Of a stretch of 64,000 nt of DNA, positions 27,663 to 35,527 are shown in pieces. The stretch is taken from contig NZ_FNEI01000017.1 of NCBI RefSeq assembly GCF_900099975.1, positions 1 through 64,000 on the forward strand. Reading direction: 5' to 3'. The position numbers were made by a program, and so were the translations under genes. This DNA comes from Arthrobacter cupressi (GTDB lineage Bacteria > Actinomycetota > Actinomycetes > Actinomycetales > Micrococcaceae). How positions within the stretch are numbered: the stretch's first letter is position 1; the number at the start of each line of letters is the position of its first letter. The notes under the pieces were generated by a model. It was not told the DNA's origin, ran no database searches, and was given only the letters and a program-made list of their open reading frames with translations.

Positions 27663-28115
27663 TCATTCAGGGGTGCCGGGCGAAACAACGGCCGTCGCGC
27701 CGTCGATCCGGGTGACCCTGACACTTTCCCCCGCGGCAATGGTGCCGCCCGTGCTGCGGGCGCTCCACACGTCGCCGCCGATCTTCACCAGGCCGCCCGC
27801 GGTGCTGACCGATTCCATGACCACGGCCGACTGTCCGATGAGGCGGTCGACATTGCTCAACTGGTCCGCGGGACCCTTGCGCAGGTGTTTCATGGCCACG
27901 GGGCGGACGAAGACGATCATCAGCAGCGACACAATGCAGAAGACGACGATCTGGAGCCAGAACTCGGCGCCGACGACGTGTGCAACCAGGGCGGCCAGGG
28001 CTCCGCCGCCCAGCATGATGAAGAAGAGATCGAGGGTGAGCATCTCGATCACCGCGAATGCGAGGAATACCGTGAGCCAGAGCGCCCACCAGTTCTCGCC
28101 GAGCCATTCAAACAT
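27663..28115 (-). CDS. NfeD family membrane protein
   Basis: A 150-residue short NfeD protein: membrane helices (WWALWLTVFLAFAVIEML, FFIMLGGGALAALVAHVVG, FWLQIVVFCIVSLLMIVF) followed by an OB-fold domain (VDRLIGQSAVVMES, GGDVWSARS, GESVRVTRIDGATAVV). ATG at 28115 follows AGGGGGAAC and gives the usual MFEWLGENWW start. It is the upstream partner of the SPFH gene, 74 bases apart, and the two probably form an operon. Function is thought to concern membrane organisation. Confidence 0.9.
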   Translation of the reverse strand: MFEWLGENWWALWLTVFLAFAVIEMLTLDLFFIMLGGGALAALVAHVVGAEFWLQIVVFCIVSLLMIVFVRPVAMKHLRKGPADQLSNVDRLIGQSAVVMESVSTAGGLVKIGGDVWSARSTGGTIAAGESVRVTRIDGATAVVSPGTPE

Positions 28116-28221
28116 CGTTCCCCCTGTTCCGGACCCACCCTGCACCGCAGCCGGTGGAACGGAGGGTGCAGCGGCGTGTCGCCCGCTGTTTTTCCATCCT
28201 AGCCGCCTGCCCGGCCGGGCG

Positions 28222-29076
28222 TCAGGAAGAGGCCGGAGGCGTGGTGAAAACCGTCAGCGCGAACTTCGCAGTGGTCTCCACGGTCCCCGTGCCGGCGAGC
28301 GACGCCACGAGTTCCTGCCGGTCGAGGTGGTGCCCGGCGGGGCCCATGAAGGCAAGATCGGCCGCTTCGGATTCGCCCAGTTGGAGGGGGATGTCCAAAG
28401 CCTCCTGCACCGCCATGGTGAAGTGGCCGCCCATGGACCCGGCCAGGCGTTCGTCCTTCCCCTCCTCGATGCGGAGCATCCCGGCAAGGCCTGCGACTTC
28501 GGCGAGATGCCCGGGCCGGGGAGTGACGACAATGACCCGCCCGCCCGGCCGGAGCACGCGGGCGAACTCGGGCGGGTTGCGAGGAGCAAAAACAACGGTG
28601 ACGACGTCGATGCTTCCGCTCACCAGGGGCAGCGGCCGCCACACGTCCCACACGATGTTGACGGTGCCCGGATTCAGGCGGGCAGCGCGCCGCAGGGCGA
28701 ACTTGGAAATGTCCAGGCCGATGGAAGCGGCGGGGGAACGTTTGAGGACCGCGTTGAGGTAGTTGCCCGTGCCCGTACCGGAATCCAGCACGACGGCCCC
28801 GTCACGGTCCAGGCCTGGGGCCGCCAACTCTGCAAGGGCGTCAGCCAGCGCCGCATAGTGCCCGGCGGAAAGGAAGTCATGGCGGGCCGCGGCCATGGCG
28901 GCGGAGTCTGCCTCGAAAGCAGTGCCCTTCCCGGTGAGCAGATTGAAGTAGCCCTGCTTGGCGGCGTCGAAACTGTGGCCGGCAGGGCACCGCAGTGCGC
29001 GGCGCGGTCTGGTTTCGACGTCCAGCGCGTCCTGGCAGACGGGGCAGCGCAGGGCGGACGCGGCGTCGGAAAGCAT
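28222..29076 (-). CDS. 23S rRNA (guanine-N1)-methyltransferase, RlmA type
   Basis: A 284-residue methyltransferase of the RlmA (RrmA/TlrB) family, which methylates guanine 745 or 748 of 23S rRNA. The N-terminal zinc finger CPVCQDALDV...CPAGHSFD (Cys-X2-Cys and Cys-X3-His) and KQGYFNLL identify the family, followed by the SAM motif VVLDSGTGTGNYL at about residue 91 and FAPRNPPEFARVLRPGG. In some actinobacteria the enzyme confers macrolide or other resistance, not inferable here. A -10 element stands 7 bases before ATG at 29076. It is divergent from the S9 peptidase. Confidence 0.88.
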   Translation of the reverse strand: MLSDAASALRCPVCQDALDVETRPRRALRCPAGHSFDAAKQGYFNLLTGKGTAFEADSAAMAAARHDFLSAGHYAALADALAELAAPGLDRDGAVVLDSGTGTGNYLNAVLKRSPAASIGLDISKFALRRAARLNPGTVNIVWDVWRPLPLVSGSIDVVTVVFAPRNPPEFARVLRPGGRVIVVTPRPGHLAEVAGLAGMLRIEEGKDERLAGSMGGHFTMAVQEALDIPLQLGESEAADLAFMGPAGHHLDRQELVASLAGTGTVETTAKFALTVFTTPPASS

Positions 29077-29083
29077 AGGGACA

Positions 29084-29089
29084 ATCCTA
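29084..29089 (-). promoter_or_regulatory. -10 element, predicted leaderless start of the rRNA methyltransferase
   Basis: On the minus strand TAGGAT ends 7 bases before ATG at 29076. Confidence 0.45.
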
Positions 29090-29132
29090 CGGCGGACGGA
29101 GTGGCAGGCCTGCCGGCGGGGCGGGTAGGCGT

Positions 29133-29138
29133 TAGGCT
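29133..29138 (+). promoter_or_regulatory. -10 element, predicted leaderless start of the S9 peptidase
   Basis: TAGGCT ends 7 bases before GTG at 29146 and fixes the start within a long open frame that reaches far upstream. Confidence 0.5.
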
Positions 29139-29145
29139 CACCAGC

Positions 29146-31152
29146 GTGAAACCCGACCAGTTGCCGCTGCTGAATTCCGTCTCCGCCCCCACTGTGCATC
29201 CCGACGCGAGCCGTGCCGTCGTTTCGGTCACCCGTCCCGATTTCGACGCTGACGCGTACGTGGGCCAGTTGTGGAGCGTCCCGTTCGATCCGTCCCAGCA
29301 GCCCCGGCGGGTCACCCGGGGCTTCCGCGACACTGCCCCGGCGTTCTCGCCGGATGGCAGGGTACTGGCGTTCCTGCGGGCGGAGCCGGACGGCAAGCCG
29401 CAGCTGCACATCGTGGAGGCTGGCGGCGGGGAACCGCAGGCCATCACGGACCAGAAGTTGGGCGTCACGGAATTTTCCTGGGCGCCGGACTCGGCACGGA
29501 TCGTCTTCGCGTCCCGGGTCCCCGAGGAAGGCCGCTACGGCACGGTGGACGGCGTCGGCCCGGGAGCCGAGGACGCCCGCCTGGTCAGCAGCAACCAGTA
29601 CCGGATGAACGGTGTCGGGTACACCTTGGACAAGGCTGCCCAGCTGTTCGTCGTGGACGTTCCGGAACTGGGCGGGGAACCCGCCGTCCCGGCTGCCGGG
29701 CGGGCGGCCAAGGACGCGAAGGAACAGGAGGGGCCGGGCACAAAAGGGATTCCCGCCGTCGTGCAGCTGACCTCCGGCGAAGTCGACCACACCGGCGCGG
29801 TTTTCAGCAGCGATGGGCGCAGCGTGTATTACCTGGCAGCGGGCCATGAAGGGCATGACGCGGACATTGCGTCGGGCATTTACAAGGTGCCCGCAGCCGG
29901 CGGGGAAGCTGTGCTGGTACCAAGCGGCGCGGAGCCGCAGTCGATCCACGCGGTCCGGGAGTCCCGGAATGGCCGGGAACTGTTTTTCACGGCCCAGGAT
30001 CTCGGCGCCGACGGCCTGGATTTCGTTGCCCGGAACACGGCCCTGTACGTGGTGCCCGCCGCAGGCGGTGAGGCCCGTGTACTGAGCGATGTGGAGCAGC
30101 AGGACGTGTCCGGCACCCTGGAGCCCGCCGGGCCCGACGGGGTGCTGGTCCTGAATTCGCACCGCGGCAGCGTCGAACTGTTGAAGTGGACCGCCGACGG
30201 CGGCAGCGAGGTGCTGCTGCACGGCGAGCGGGCGGTGCTTGGCGCCGCCGCGGCCGGGGACGTGGTGGCCATCGCCTATGCAGATGCTGCAAGCCATGGC
30301 GACGTGGGGGTGCTGGAGCGCGGCGAGTTGCGGCTGCTGAGCGATTTCTCGGTCCGGCTCCGGAACGAAAGCACCGTCCGTGAACCCCGCGAGTTCATTG
30401 CCGAAGGGGCGGACGGCTACCCCGTGCACGGATGGCTGGTCCTGCCGGATGGTCCGGGCCCGCACCCGGTGCTGTTGAACATCCACGGCGGCCCGTTCGC
30501 CCAGTACGCCTGCGCGTTCTTCGACGAAGCGCAGGTCTACGCGGAGGCCGGGTATGCGGTGCTGATGTGCAATCCGCGGGGCTCGGCGGGTTACGGCCAG
30601 GCCCACGGAGCAGCCATCAAAGAGGCGATGGGAACCGTGGACATGGCGGATGTCCTGGCTTTCCTCGACGGCGCCCTGGCCGCGTTCCCGGCCCTGGATT
30701 CCGGTGCCCTGGGCATCATGGGCGGTTCCTACGGTGGCTACCTGACCGCATGGACCATCGCGCACGATCACCGCTTCAAGGCAGCGATCGTGGAGCGGGG
30801 CTTCCTTGATCCGATCAGTTTTACCGGGTCCTCGGACATCGGCTGGTTCTTCGGCGGTGAATACACCGGCGGAACGCTGGAGCAGATGCTGGCCCAGAGC
30901 CCGATGGCCGTGGTGTCGAACGTCCGGACGCCCACGCTGGTGATCCACAGCGAGAACGACCTCCGCTGCCCGGTGGAGCAGGGGCAGCGATACTTCGCAG
31001 CGCTTAAGGCCCAGGGGGTGGAGACGTCGCTGCTGCTCTTTCCCGGGGAAGACCACGAGCTGTCCCGTTCCGGTACGCCGCACCACCGGAAGCAGCGCTT
31101 CGAGCAGATCCTGGCCTGGTGGGCCGGGATGCTCCCGACGCCGGCCCGTTAG
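29146..31152 (+). CDS. S9 family prolyl oligopeptidase-type peptidase
   Basis: A 668-residue serine peptidase of family S9 (acylaminoacyl-peptidase/dipeptidyl-peptidase group), probably cytosolic since no signal peptide is present. The N-terminal beta-propeller (FSPDGRVLAFLR, FSWAPDSARIVFASR) is followed by the alpha/beta-hydrolase domain with MGGSYGGYLT (nucleophile Ser528), ENDLRCPVEQ (Asp605) and EDHELSRSG (His637). It likely degrades short peptides. Its stop codon overlaps the stop of the convergent deformylase gene. Confidence 0.92.
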   Translation: MKPDQLPLLNSVSAPTVHPDASRAVVSVTRPDFDADAYVGQLWSVPFDPSQQPRRVTRGFRDTAPAFSPDGRVLAFLRAEPDGKPQLHIVEAGGGEPQAITDQKLGVTEFSWAPDSARIVFASRVPEEGRYGTVDGVGPGAEDARLVSSNQYRMNGVGYTLDKAAQLFVVDVPELGGEPAVPAAGRAAKDAKEQEGPGTKGIPAVVQLTSGEVDHTGAVFSSDGRSVYYLAAGHEGHDADIASGIYKVPAAGGEAVLVPSGAEPQSIHAVRESRNGRELFFTAQDLGADGLDFVARNTALYVVPAAGGEARVLSDVEQQDVSGTLEPAGPDGVLVLNSHRGSVELLKWTADGGSEVLLHGERAVLGAAAAGDVVAIAYADAASHGDVGVLERGELRLLSDFSVRLRNESTVREPREFIAEGADGYPVHGWLVLPDGPGPHPVLLNIHGGPFAQYACAFFDEAQVYAEAGYAVLMCNPRGSAGYGQAHGAAIKEAMGTVDMADVLAFLDGALAAFPALDSGALGIMGGSYGGYLTAWTIAHDHRFKAAIVERGFLDPISFTGSSDIGWFFGGEYTGGTLEQMLAQSPMAVVSNVRTPTLVIHSENDLRCPVEQGQRYFAALKAQGVETSLLLFPGEDHELSRSGTPHHRKQRFEQILAWWAGMLPTPAR

Positions 31153-31826
31153 CCTGGCGGGAAGCCCAGTTCCGCTGCCGCCTGGCTGATTCCGGGCTGG
31201 GCCCAGCGGGCGGCGTACTCTTCGCTGCTGGCCAGGGAGCGGCTTTCCGCGCGGTCCAGGTAGAGGCCGCCGTGCAGGTGGTCCGTTTCATGCTGCACGA
31301 TCCTCGCCTGCCAGCCGCTGAATTCGGCCTGCGCGGAACTGCCGTCGGGGCGCAGGTAGTCCAGTGATACGTGCCGGTGCCGGGTCACGACCGCCTGGTA
31401 GCCCCGGACGGAGAGGCAGCCTTCATAGAAGGACGCGGTCCCATCGCCGAGCGGGGCATACACGGGGTTGAGCATGGCAAAGAAGTCCAGCGGAGCCCGT
31501 TCCCGTGCCACGGCAGCCGCCGGATCGACGTCGAACTGGTCTTCGAGGACGGCCAACTGCAGGGGGATGCCGATCTGCGGGGCCGCGAGCCCCACGCCCG
31601 GCGCGTCGTGCATCGTCCGGCGCATCACCTCGATCAGCTGACCAAGAACGGCATCGTCCAATTGCCCGTCAAAGGGCGCCGCCCGCTGGCGGAGCACGGG
31701 GTGGCCGGCCTGGACGATGGGCGGCAAGGTGTCCAGGGCCAGGATTCCTTCCACAAGCTCGCGGATCTCCCGGGCGGCCAAGGGAGTCGGGGGAGCGGCG
31801 GTGAGGGAGCGGGGGCGGAAGTCCAT
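31149..31826 (-). CDS. def: Peptide deformylase
   Basis: Deformylase removes the formyl group from nascent protein N-termini. The 225-residue protein has all three motifs: GVGLAAPQIG (motif 1), EGCLSVRGY (motif 2, metal Cys) and QHETDHLHG (motif 3, HExxH). The N-terminus is about 30 residues longer than in E. coli, as in many actinobacterial Def2 proteins. The TAA stop overlaps that of the S9 gene. A -10 element sits 6 bases before ATG at 31826. A second deformylase elsewhere in the genome is possible. Confidence 0.93.
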   Translation of the reverse strand: MDFRPRSLTAAPPTPLAAREIRELVEGILALDTLPPIVQAGHPVLRQRAAPFDGQLDDAVLGQLIEVMRRTMHDAPGVGLAAPQIGIPLQLAVLEDQFDVDPAAAVARERAPLDFFAMLNPVYAPLGDGTASFYEGCLSVRGYQAVVTRHRHVSLDYLRPDGSSAQAEFSGWQARIVQHETDHLHGGLYLDRAESRSLASSEEYAARWAQPGISQAAAELGFPPG

Positions 31827-31832
31827 GGCTCG

Positions 31833-31838
31833 AGCCTA
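31833..31838 (-). promoter_or_regulatory. -10 element, predicted leaderless start of def
   Basis: On the minus strand TAGGCT ends 6 bases before ATG at 31826. Confidence 0.5.
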
Positions 31839-31900
31839 GCGCGGGAGAGCCACGGCATGCCTTGGGTAAGCCCGGGCCGGGGATCCCGCGGGACATGCAT

Positions 31901-31906
31901 TAGGCT
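31901..31906 (+). promoter_or_regulatory. -10 element, predicted leaderless start of the 31913 gene
   Basis: TAGGCT ends 6 bases before ATG at 31913. Confidence 0.5.
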
Positions 31907-31912
31907 CGAAAA

Positions 31913-32338
31913 ATGACTGAACTGGCGCCCCTGGACTGTGTGTTGGGTTTCATTCGAGCGGTTGAAGGCGGGGGAGGCGCGGCGGAGCTGCATCCTTTCC
32001 TCACCGATGATTTCACCCTGACGGAGTGGCCTCACGTATTGTCGGTGAAGGGCGCGATCCGGGACCTTCAAGCCACTCTCGCCGGGGCCGACCAAAGCAA
32101 GGACGTGGTGGAGAACCAGCATTTCGAGATCGTGCGCACCACCTGCGAGGGGAATCGGGTGGTCCTCGAGATCAATTGGTCGGCCACCTTGCTGCTGGAC
32201 CTGCCGCACTGGGACGCCGGGGACACGATCCGTGCCCGGACCACGGCTGTCTTCGAAGTGGAGAACGGCCGGATCCGCAGCCAGGACAGCTATGACTGCT
32301 ATTTCACCTCGCCGGGGCAGTTGACCGTCTCTGTCTGA
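31913..32338 (+). CDS. NTF2/SnoaL-like fold protein
   Basis: A 141-residue protein that fits the NTF2-like (SnoaL) fold: helix LDCVLGFIRAVEGG, HPFLTDDFTLTEWP, then strands VVLEINWSATLL, RARTTAVFEVENGRIRSQDSYDCY. Such domains serve as isomerases, cyclases or unknown binding proteins. No catalytic residue can be assigned. It is monocistronic and convergent with the FAD monooxygenase at 32357; a role with that polyketide operon is possible but unsupported beyond position. Confidence 0.75.
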   Translation: MTELAPLDCVLGFIRAVEGGGGAAELHPFLTDDFTLTEWPHVLSVKGAIRDLQATLAGADQSKDVVENQHFEIVRTTCEGNRVVLEINWSATLLLDLPHWDAGDTIRARTTAVFEVENGRIRSQDSYDCYFTSPGQLTVSV

Positions 32339-32356
32339 CGGCAGGAGCCGCACTGC

Positions 32357-33523
32357 CTAGTGCATTGTGAAGCGCCGCGCCACGAATCCGGCGACTGCAG
32401 GCCGCCGGACCGCCCGGCCGACAACGGAGTTGCGCAACGCCAGGACGGCCGGGGGGAGCGGCCGGCCAAGCGCCATGTTGAGGCCCGCCTGGCGGCTGGC
32501 CTTCCGGGCCGCGCGCAGGCGTGCGTGTTCCACCGCCGCGAGGTCCCTGCCGAGCGCCGGATCCCGCCGGCCCCGGTCCGCGCGGACCATGCGCTCCAGC
32601 AACGGGGCCAGGGCGGCAGCGTCGAGCCAGCCAAGGTTCATCCCCTGCCCGCCGATCGGGCTGAGTTCATGGGCGGCGTCACCAACCAGGACGGTGCGCC
32701 CGTGGACCATGGCCGGAGCGAGCCTGGAACGGACGCCAAAGGCGCTGAGCATCGAATTGCTGGACGGCTCCACCACGGCACCGGTGCGTTCCCTGATCAG
32801 GTCCGCCAATACGCGGCCCGACGGTTCCGCGACGGGCCGGCTTGTCCGAACCACCCAGCGGCGGATGCCGCCCGGCAGGGGAAAGCACTCAACGATTCCC
32901 GGCGCTTCCAGGAAAAGCACGGCCTCGGCACCATAAGGGGTCCCGTCGTGGAAGTCGCCCATAAGGTAGTTGTCCGGGTAGGTCCGCACTTTGGGCGGGA
33001 TGCCCAGGGCGGCCCTGAACGCGGAGTGCGCGCCGTCCGCGGCGACCAGGAAGCGGCACCGCGCCTCGAAAGGCTCCGCCGGGCCGGCAGCACCGGTGCG
33101 GCTGCCGCGCAGGACGAGGCCGCCGTCGTCGGGAACCGCCTCAAGCACGTCAACGCCCCGGTGCACCACCCCGGAACCGAGCGCCGCGACCCGTTCCTCC
33201 AGCACCTCCAACGTCCGCGGCTGCGGCACCGAAAGTATGAAAGGATACTCTGCACCGGGCAGCCCGAAATCCAGCGACCCCACCTTGCGCCCGGCGCTGT
33301 ACGCCGTGCCGCCGCGGATAAGTACGCCGCTTCCGATGAGGGGCGCGGCCGCGCCGACGGTCTCGAGCACGGCGAGCGCCGGCGGATGGATGCCGATGGC
33401 CCGGCTTTGGGCGCCCGGGCTGCTGCGTTTTTCGAAGACAGCGACGTCGAGCCCGCGCCGGAGCAGCAGGGCGGCCATGCCCAGCCCCACCGGGCCGGCG
33501 CCGACGATCCCGACGTCAAGCAC
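32357..33523 (-). CDS. FAD-dependent monooxygenase (srsC-like)
   Basis: A 388-residue flavoprotein hydroxylase of the PHBH type. Visible are the Rossmann motif VGIVGAGPVGLGMAALLLRRG at the N-terminus, the middle motif FLVADGAHSAFR (DG motif) and GRTVLVGDAAHELSPIGGQGMN (GD motif) for FAD ribose binding. It probably hydroxylates an aromatic ring. GTG at 33523 overlaps the methyltransferase end by 8 bases, so it is the third gene of the polyketide operon. In the srsABC operon of Streptomyces griseus the third gene is also a flavin hydroxylase that turns alkylresorcinols into quinones; the same role here is inference. Confidence 0.87.
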   Translation of the reverse strand: MLDVGIVGAGPVGLGMAALLLRRGLDVAVFEKRSSPGAQSRAIGIHPPALAVLETVGAAAPLIGSGVLIRGGTAYSAGRKVGSLDFGLPGAEYPFILSVPQPRTLEVLEERVAALGSGVVHRGVDVLEAVPDDGGLVLRGSRTGAAGPAEPFEARCRFLVAADGAHSAFRAALGIPPKVRTYPDNYLMGDFHDGTPYGAEAVLFLEAPGIVECFPLPGGIRRWVVRTSRPVAEPSGRVLADLIRERTGAVVEPSSNSMLSAFGVRSRLAPAMVHGRTVLVGDAAHELSPIGGQGMNLGWLDAAALAPLLERMVRADRGRRDPALGRDLAAVEHARLRAARKASRQAGLNMALGRPLPPAVLALRNSVVGRAVRRPAVAGFVARRFTMH

Positions 33524-34235
33524 TGCCGCCGCCCGGCGGACGGTACACGAGCAGCAGGTGCCAGGCCCCGTTGCGCACCACCTGCCAGCCCGGGGGAACG
33601 ATGGCCCGGAGCTCGGCCTGCGTGTAGCTGCGCCTGATGGATGCCAGCCCGTCGGTGTGGATGTACGAGCCGGGGCCGAGCGGCCAGAAGCCCGCCAGGA
33701 AAAGGAGGTAGGCGAGCCGGCTGCGGCGCAGGTCGTTGTGCAGCACGAGGCGCCGGGCGAGGCGTTCGGAATCGGAAAGCATGGCGGCCAGCTCGGCGGC
33801 GCTGAGGTGGTGCAGCACGTGGTTGGACACCACTACGTCGTACTGCCGGCCCCCGGTGAGCAACTCGGTGCTGTCGGCCCTGAGGTACGTGACGCCGTCG
33901 TGCGCGGGACGGGAAGTGGCGAAAGCGTGGGCCCGGGGGTCCGGATCGGCGCCGGTCGCCTCCAGCAGGAGCCCGTCCCGGGCTGCCCGCCGGACCAGGC
34001 GCCGCACGAGCTCCCCGCCGCCGCACCCCAGATCCAGCAGGGTCAGCGGCGTCGAACCGGACAGCAGGGGCCTGATCCGCCGCGTGTAGTTGCGCCCCCA
34101 CGCGGCTACCAGGAAATTGACGAGCGGGAACCTCGCATAGCTCCTGCGCAGCCGGTCGGGATCGCAGTCCGGCCGGTCCATCTGTTCGGTGAGGCTGCCT
34201 TCCCGCTCCCGCAGGAAGGAGGCGAAGGTGGTCAT
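33516..34235 (-). CDS. Class I SAM-dependent methyltransferase
   Basis: A 239-residue Rossmann-fold methyltransferase. The SAM motif LTLLDLGCGGGELVRRLV lies at about residue 65, the acidic loop TGADPDPRAHAFA follows, and VVVSNHVLHHLSAAEL marks motif IV. ATG at 34235 overlaps the polyketide synthase stop as ATGA. It probably O- or C-methylates the polyketide product. It is a soluble class I enzyme, unlike the membrane methyltransferase SrsB of Streptomyces. Confidence 0.87.
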   Translation of the reverse strand: MTTFASFLREREGSLTEQMDRPDCDPDRLRRSYARFPLVNFLVAAWGRNYTRRIRPLLSGSTPLTLLDLGCGGGELVRRLVRRAARDGLLLEATGADPDPRAHAFATSRPAHDGVTYLRADSTELLTGGRQYDVVVSNHVLHHLSAAELAAMLSDSERLARRLVLHNDLRRSRLAYLLFLAGFWPLGPGSYIHTDGLASIRRSYTQAELRAIVPPGWQVVRNGAWHLLLVYRPPGGGSA

Positions 34236-35371
34236 GGCTTGGCGGGGGCAACCTTGGTGAACAGGCCGGTTTCCACCGTGAGCCCGGGGCCGAACGCCAT
34301 GGAGCAGATCCGTTCCTCGTCCTGGCGGGACGGCTGGCCAAGGATGTGCTTGAGCACGAAGAGCACGGTGGCGCTGCTCATGTTCCCGAAGTCGCGCAGG
34401 ATCTCGCGTGCCGGCCGGAGCTGTTCCTCAAGGAGCTCGAGTTTGGACTCGACCTTGTCCAGGATGCTGCGGCCGCCGGGGTGGATTGCCCAGTGCGGGA
34501 TTTCCCGGTACGGGCGGCCGGCCAGCCCGTCCTCGCGGGCAAGCAGTGGTTCCAGCGCGCCGGTGATGTGGTCTTCGATGATGTGCGGAACGTAGCTGCC
34601 CAGGACCATCTCGAAACCCTGGTCGCCGATGTTCCACGCCATCGCCTCCTCACCGACAGGTGTCAGGACCGTTTCGAAGTGGTCCAGCCGCAGCGCCGCT
34701 TCCGGTCCCGACGGGGTCCGGGAACTGACGACGGCGGCCGCAGCGCCGTCGCCGAAAATCGCCGAGCCCATGATGGTGTCGGGGTCGTTGGACGTCCTCA
34801 GGTGCAGGGAGCACAGCTCCACGCAGATGACCAGGACCACCGCTTCGGGATCGGCCAGGCAGAATTGCCGGGCGGCCCGCAGCGCCGGGAAGGCCGCGTA
34901 GCAGCCCATGAATCCGAGGTGGTAGCGCTGCACGGCGGGGTTGAGTCCGAGTGCGCGCACCACTTTGTAGTCGGGTCCGGGATTGAAAAAGCCGGTGCAG
35001 GACACAGTGATCACGTGCGTGATGTCGGTAGGTTCCACGTCCGGGCAACGCCCGACGGCGGCTTTCCCCGCTTCGATGAACAGCTTGGTGGCCTCGGTCG
35101 AGAAGAGGTCGTTGCGCACTTTCGTGCTGGGGCTGAGGACTTCGCCGCTGTCCGGATCGTAGAAGTCGCGGCGGTCCGGTATCCCGTCCATGGTCAATTC
35201 GGCGACGGCGGTATGACGGGTGTCGATGGCGGCGGAGTCGAAGCAGGTCCGGACGAGTCTGGAACCGAGCCGGGTAAGGCCTGGTTGGGCGGAAAATACA
35301 TCGCGTGCCTGGGGTTGCACCAGGATGGTTGGCGGTACGGCTGTCTCGAGGGAATTCACGTAGACCGGCAT
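34232..35371 (-). CDS. Type III polyketide synthase (chalcone/alkylresorcinol synthase family)
   Basis: A 379-residue homodimeric ketosynthase that extends a starter acyl-CoA with malonyl-CoA units and cyclises the chain. The catalytic triad is visible: Cys157 in GFMGCYAAFPALR, His297 in WAIHPGGRSILD and Asn330 in GNMSSATVLFVL. ITVSCTGFFNPGPDYKVV precedes the active site, as in bacterial alkylresorcinol/alkylpyrone synthases. The product cannot be fixed from sequence; the coupled methyltransferase and flavin hydroxylase point to a methylated, hydroxylated phenolic lipid or quinone. It is divergent from the UvrA-like gene. Confidence 0.93.
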   Translation of the reverse strand: MPVYVNSLETAVPPTILVQPQARDVFSAQPGLTRLGSRLVRTCFDSAAIDTRHTAVAELTMDGIPDRRDFYDPDSGEVLSPSTKVRNDLFSTEATKLFIEAGKAAVGRCPDVEPTDITHVITVSCTGFFNPGPDYKVVRALGLNPAVQRYHLGFMGCYAAFPALRAARQFCLADPEAVVLVICVELCSLHLRTSNDPDTIMGSAIFGDGAAAAVVSSRTPSGPEAALRLDHFETVLTPVGEEAMAWNIGDQGFEMVLGSYVPHIIEDHITGALEPLLAREDGLAGRPYREIPHWAIHPGGRSILDKVESKLELLEEQLRPAREILRDFGNMSSATVLFVLKHILGQPSRQDEERICSMAFGPGLTVETGLFTKVAPAKP

Positions 35372-35527
35372 GCTTCATTGTTGGTGCCGGGGCGGCTTAA
35401 GACAATGGGCCGGGCCGGAGCACGATCAGAGAAGCCGCATTGCCCGGGACGGGGTTAGTGTGGTGCCCAGGAGCGCAAGACCGGGCTGCCGCAGGGCCCG
35501 GTGCGCTGATTCACGGACGGAGAAACG

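Noticed and set aside
26854..29145. Open frame continuing upstream of the S9 peptidase for over 2 kb
   Set aside because: It runs antisense through the SPFH, NfeD and rRNA methyltransferase genes; the peptidase family start and the -10 box fix the start at 29146.
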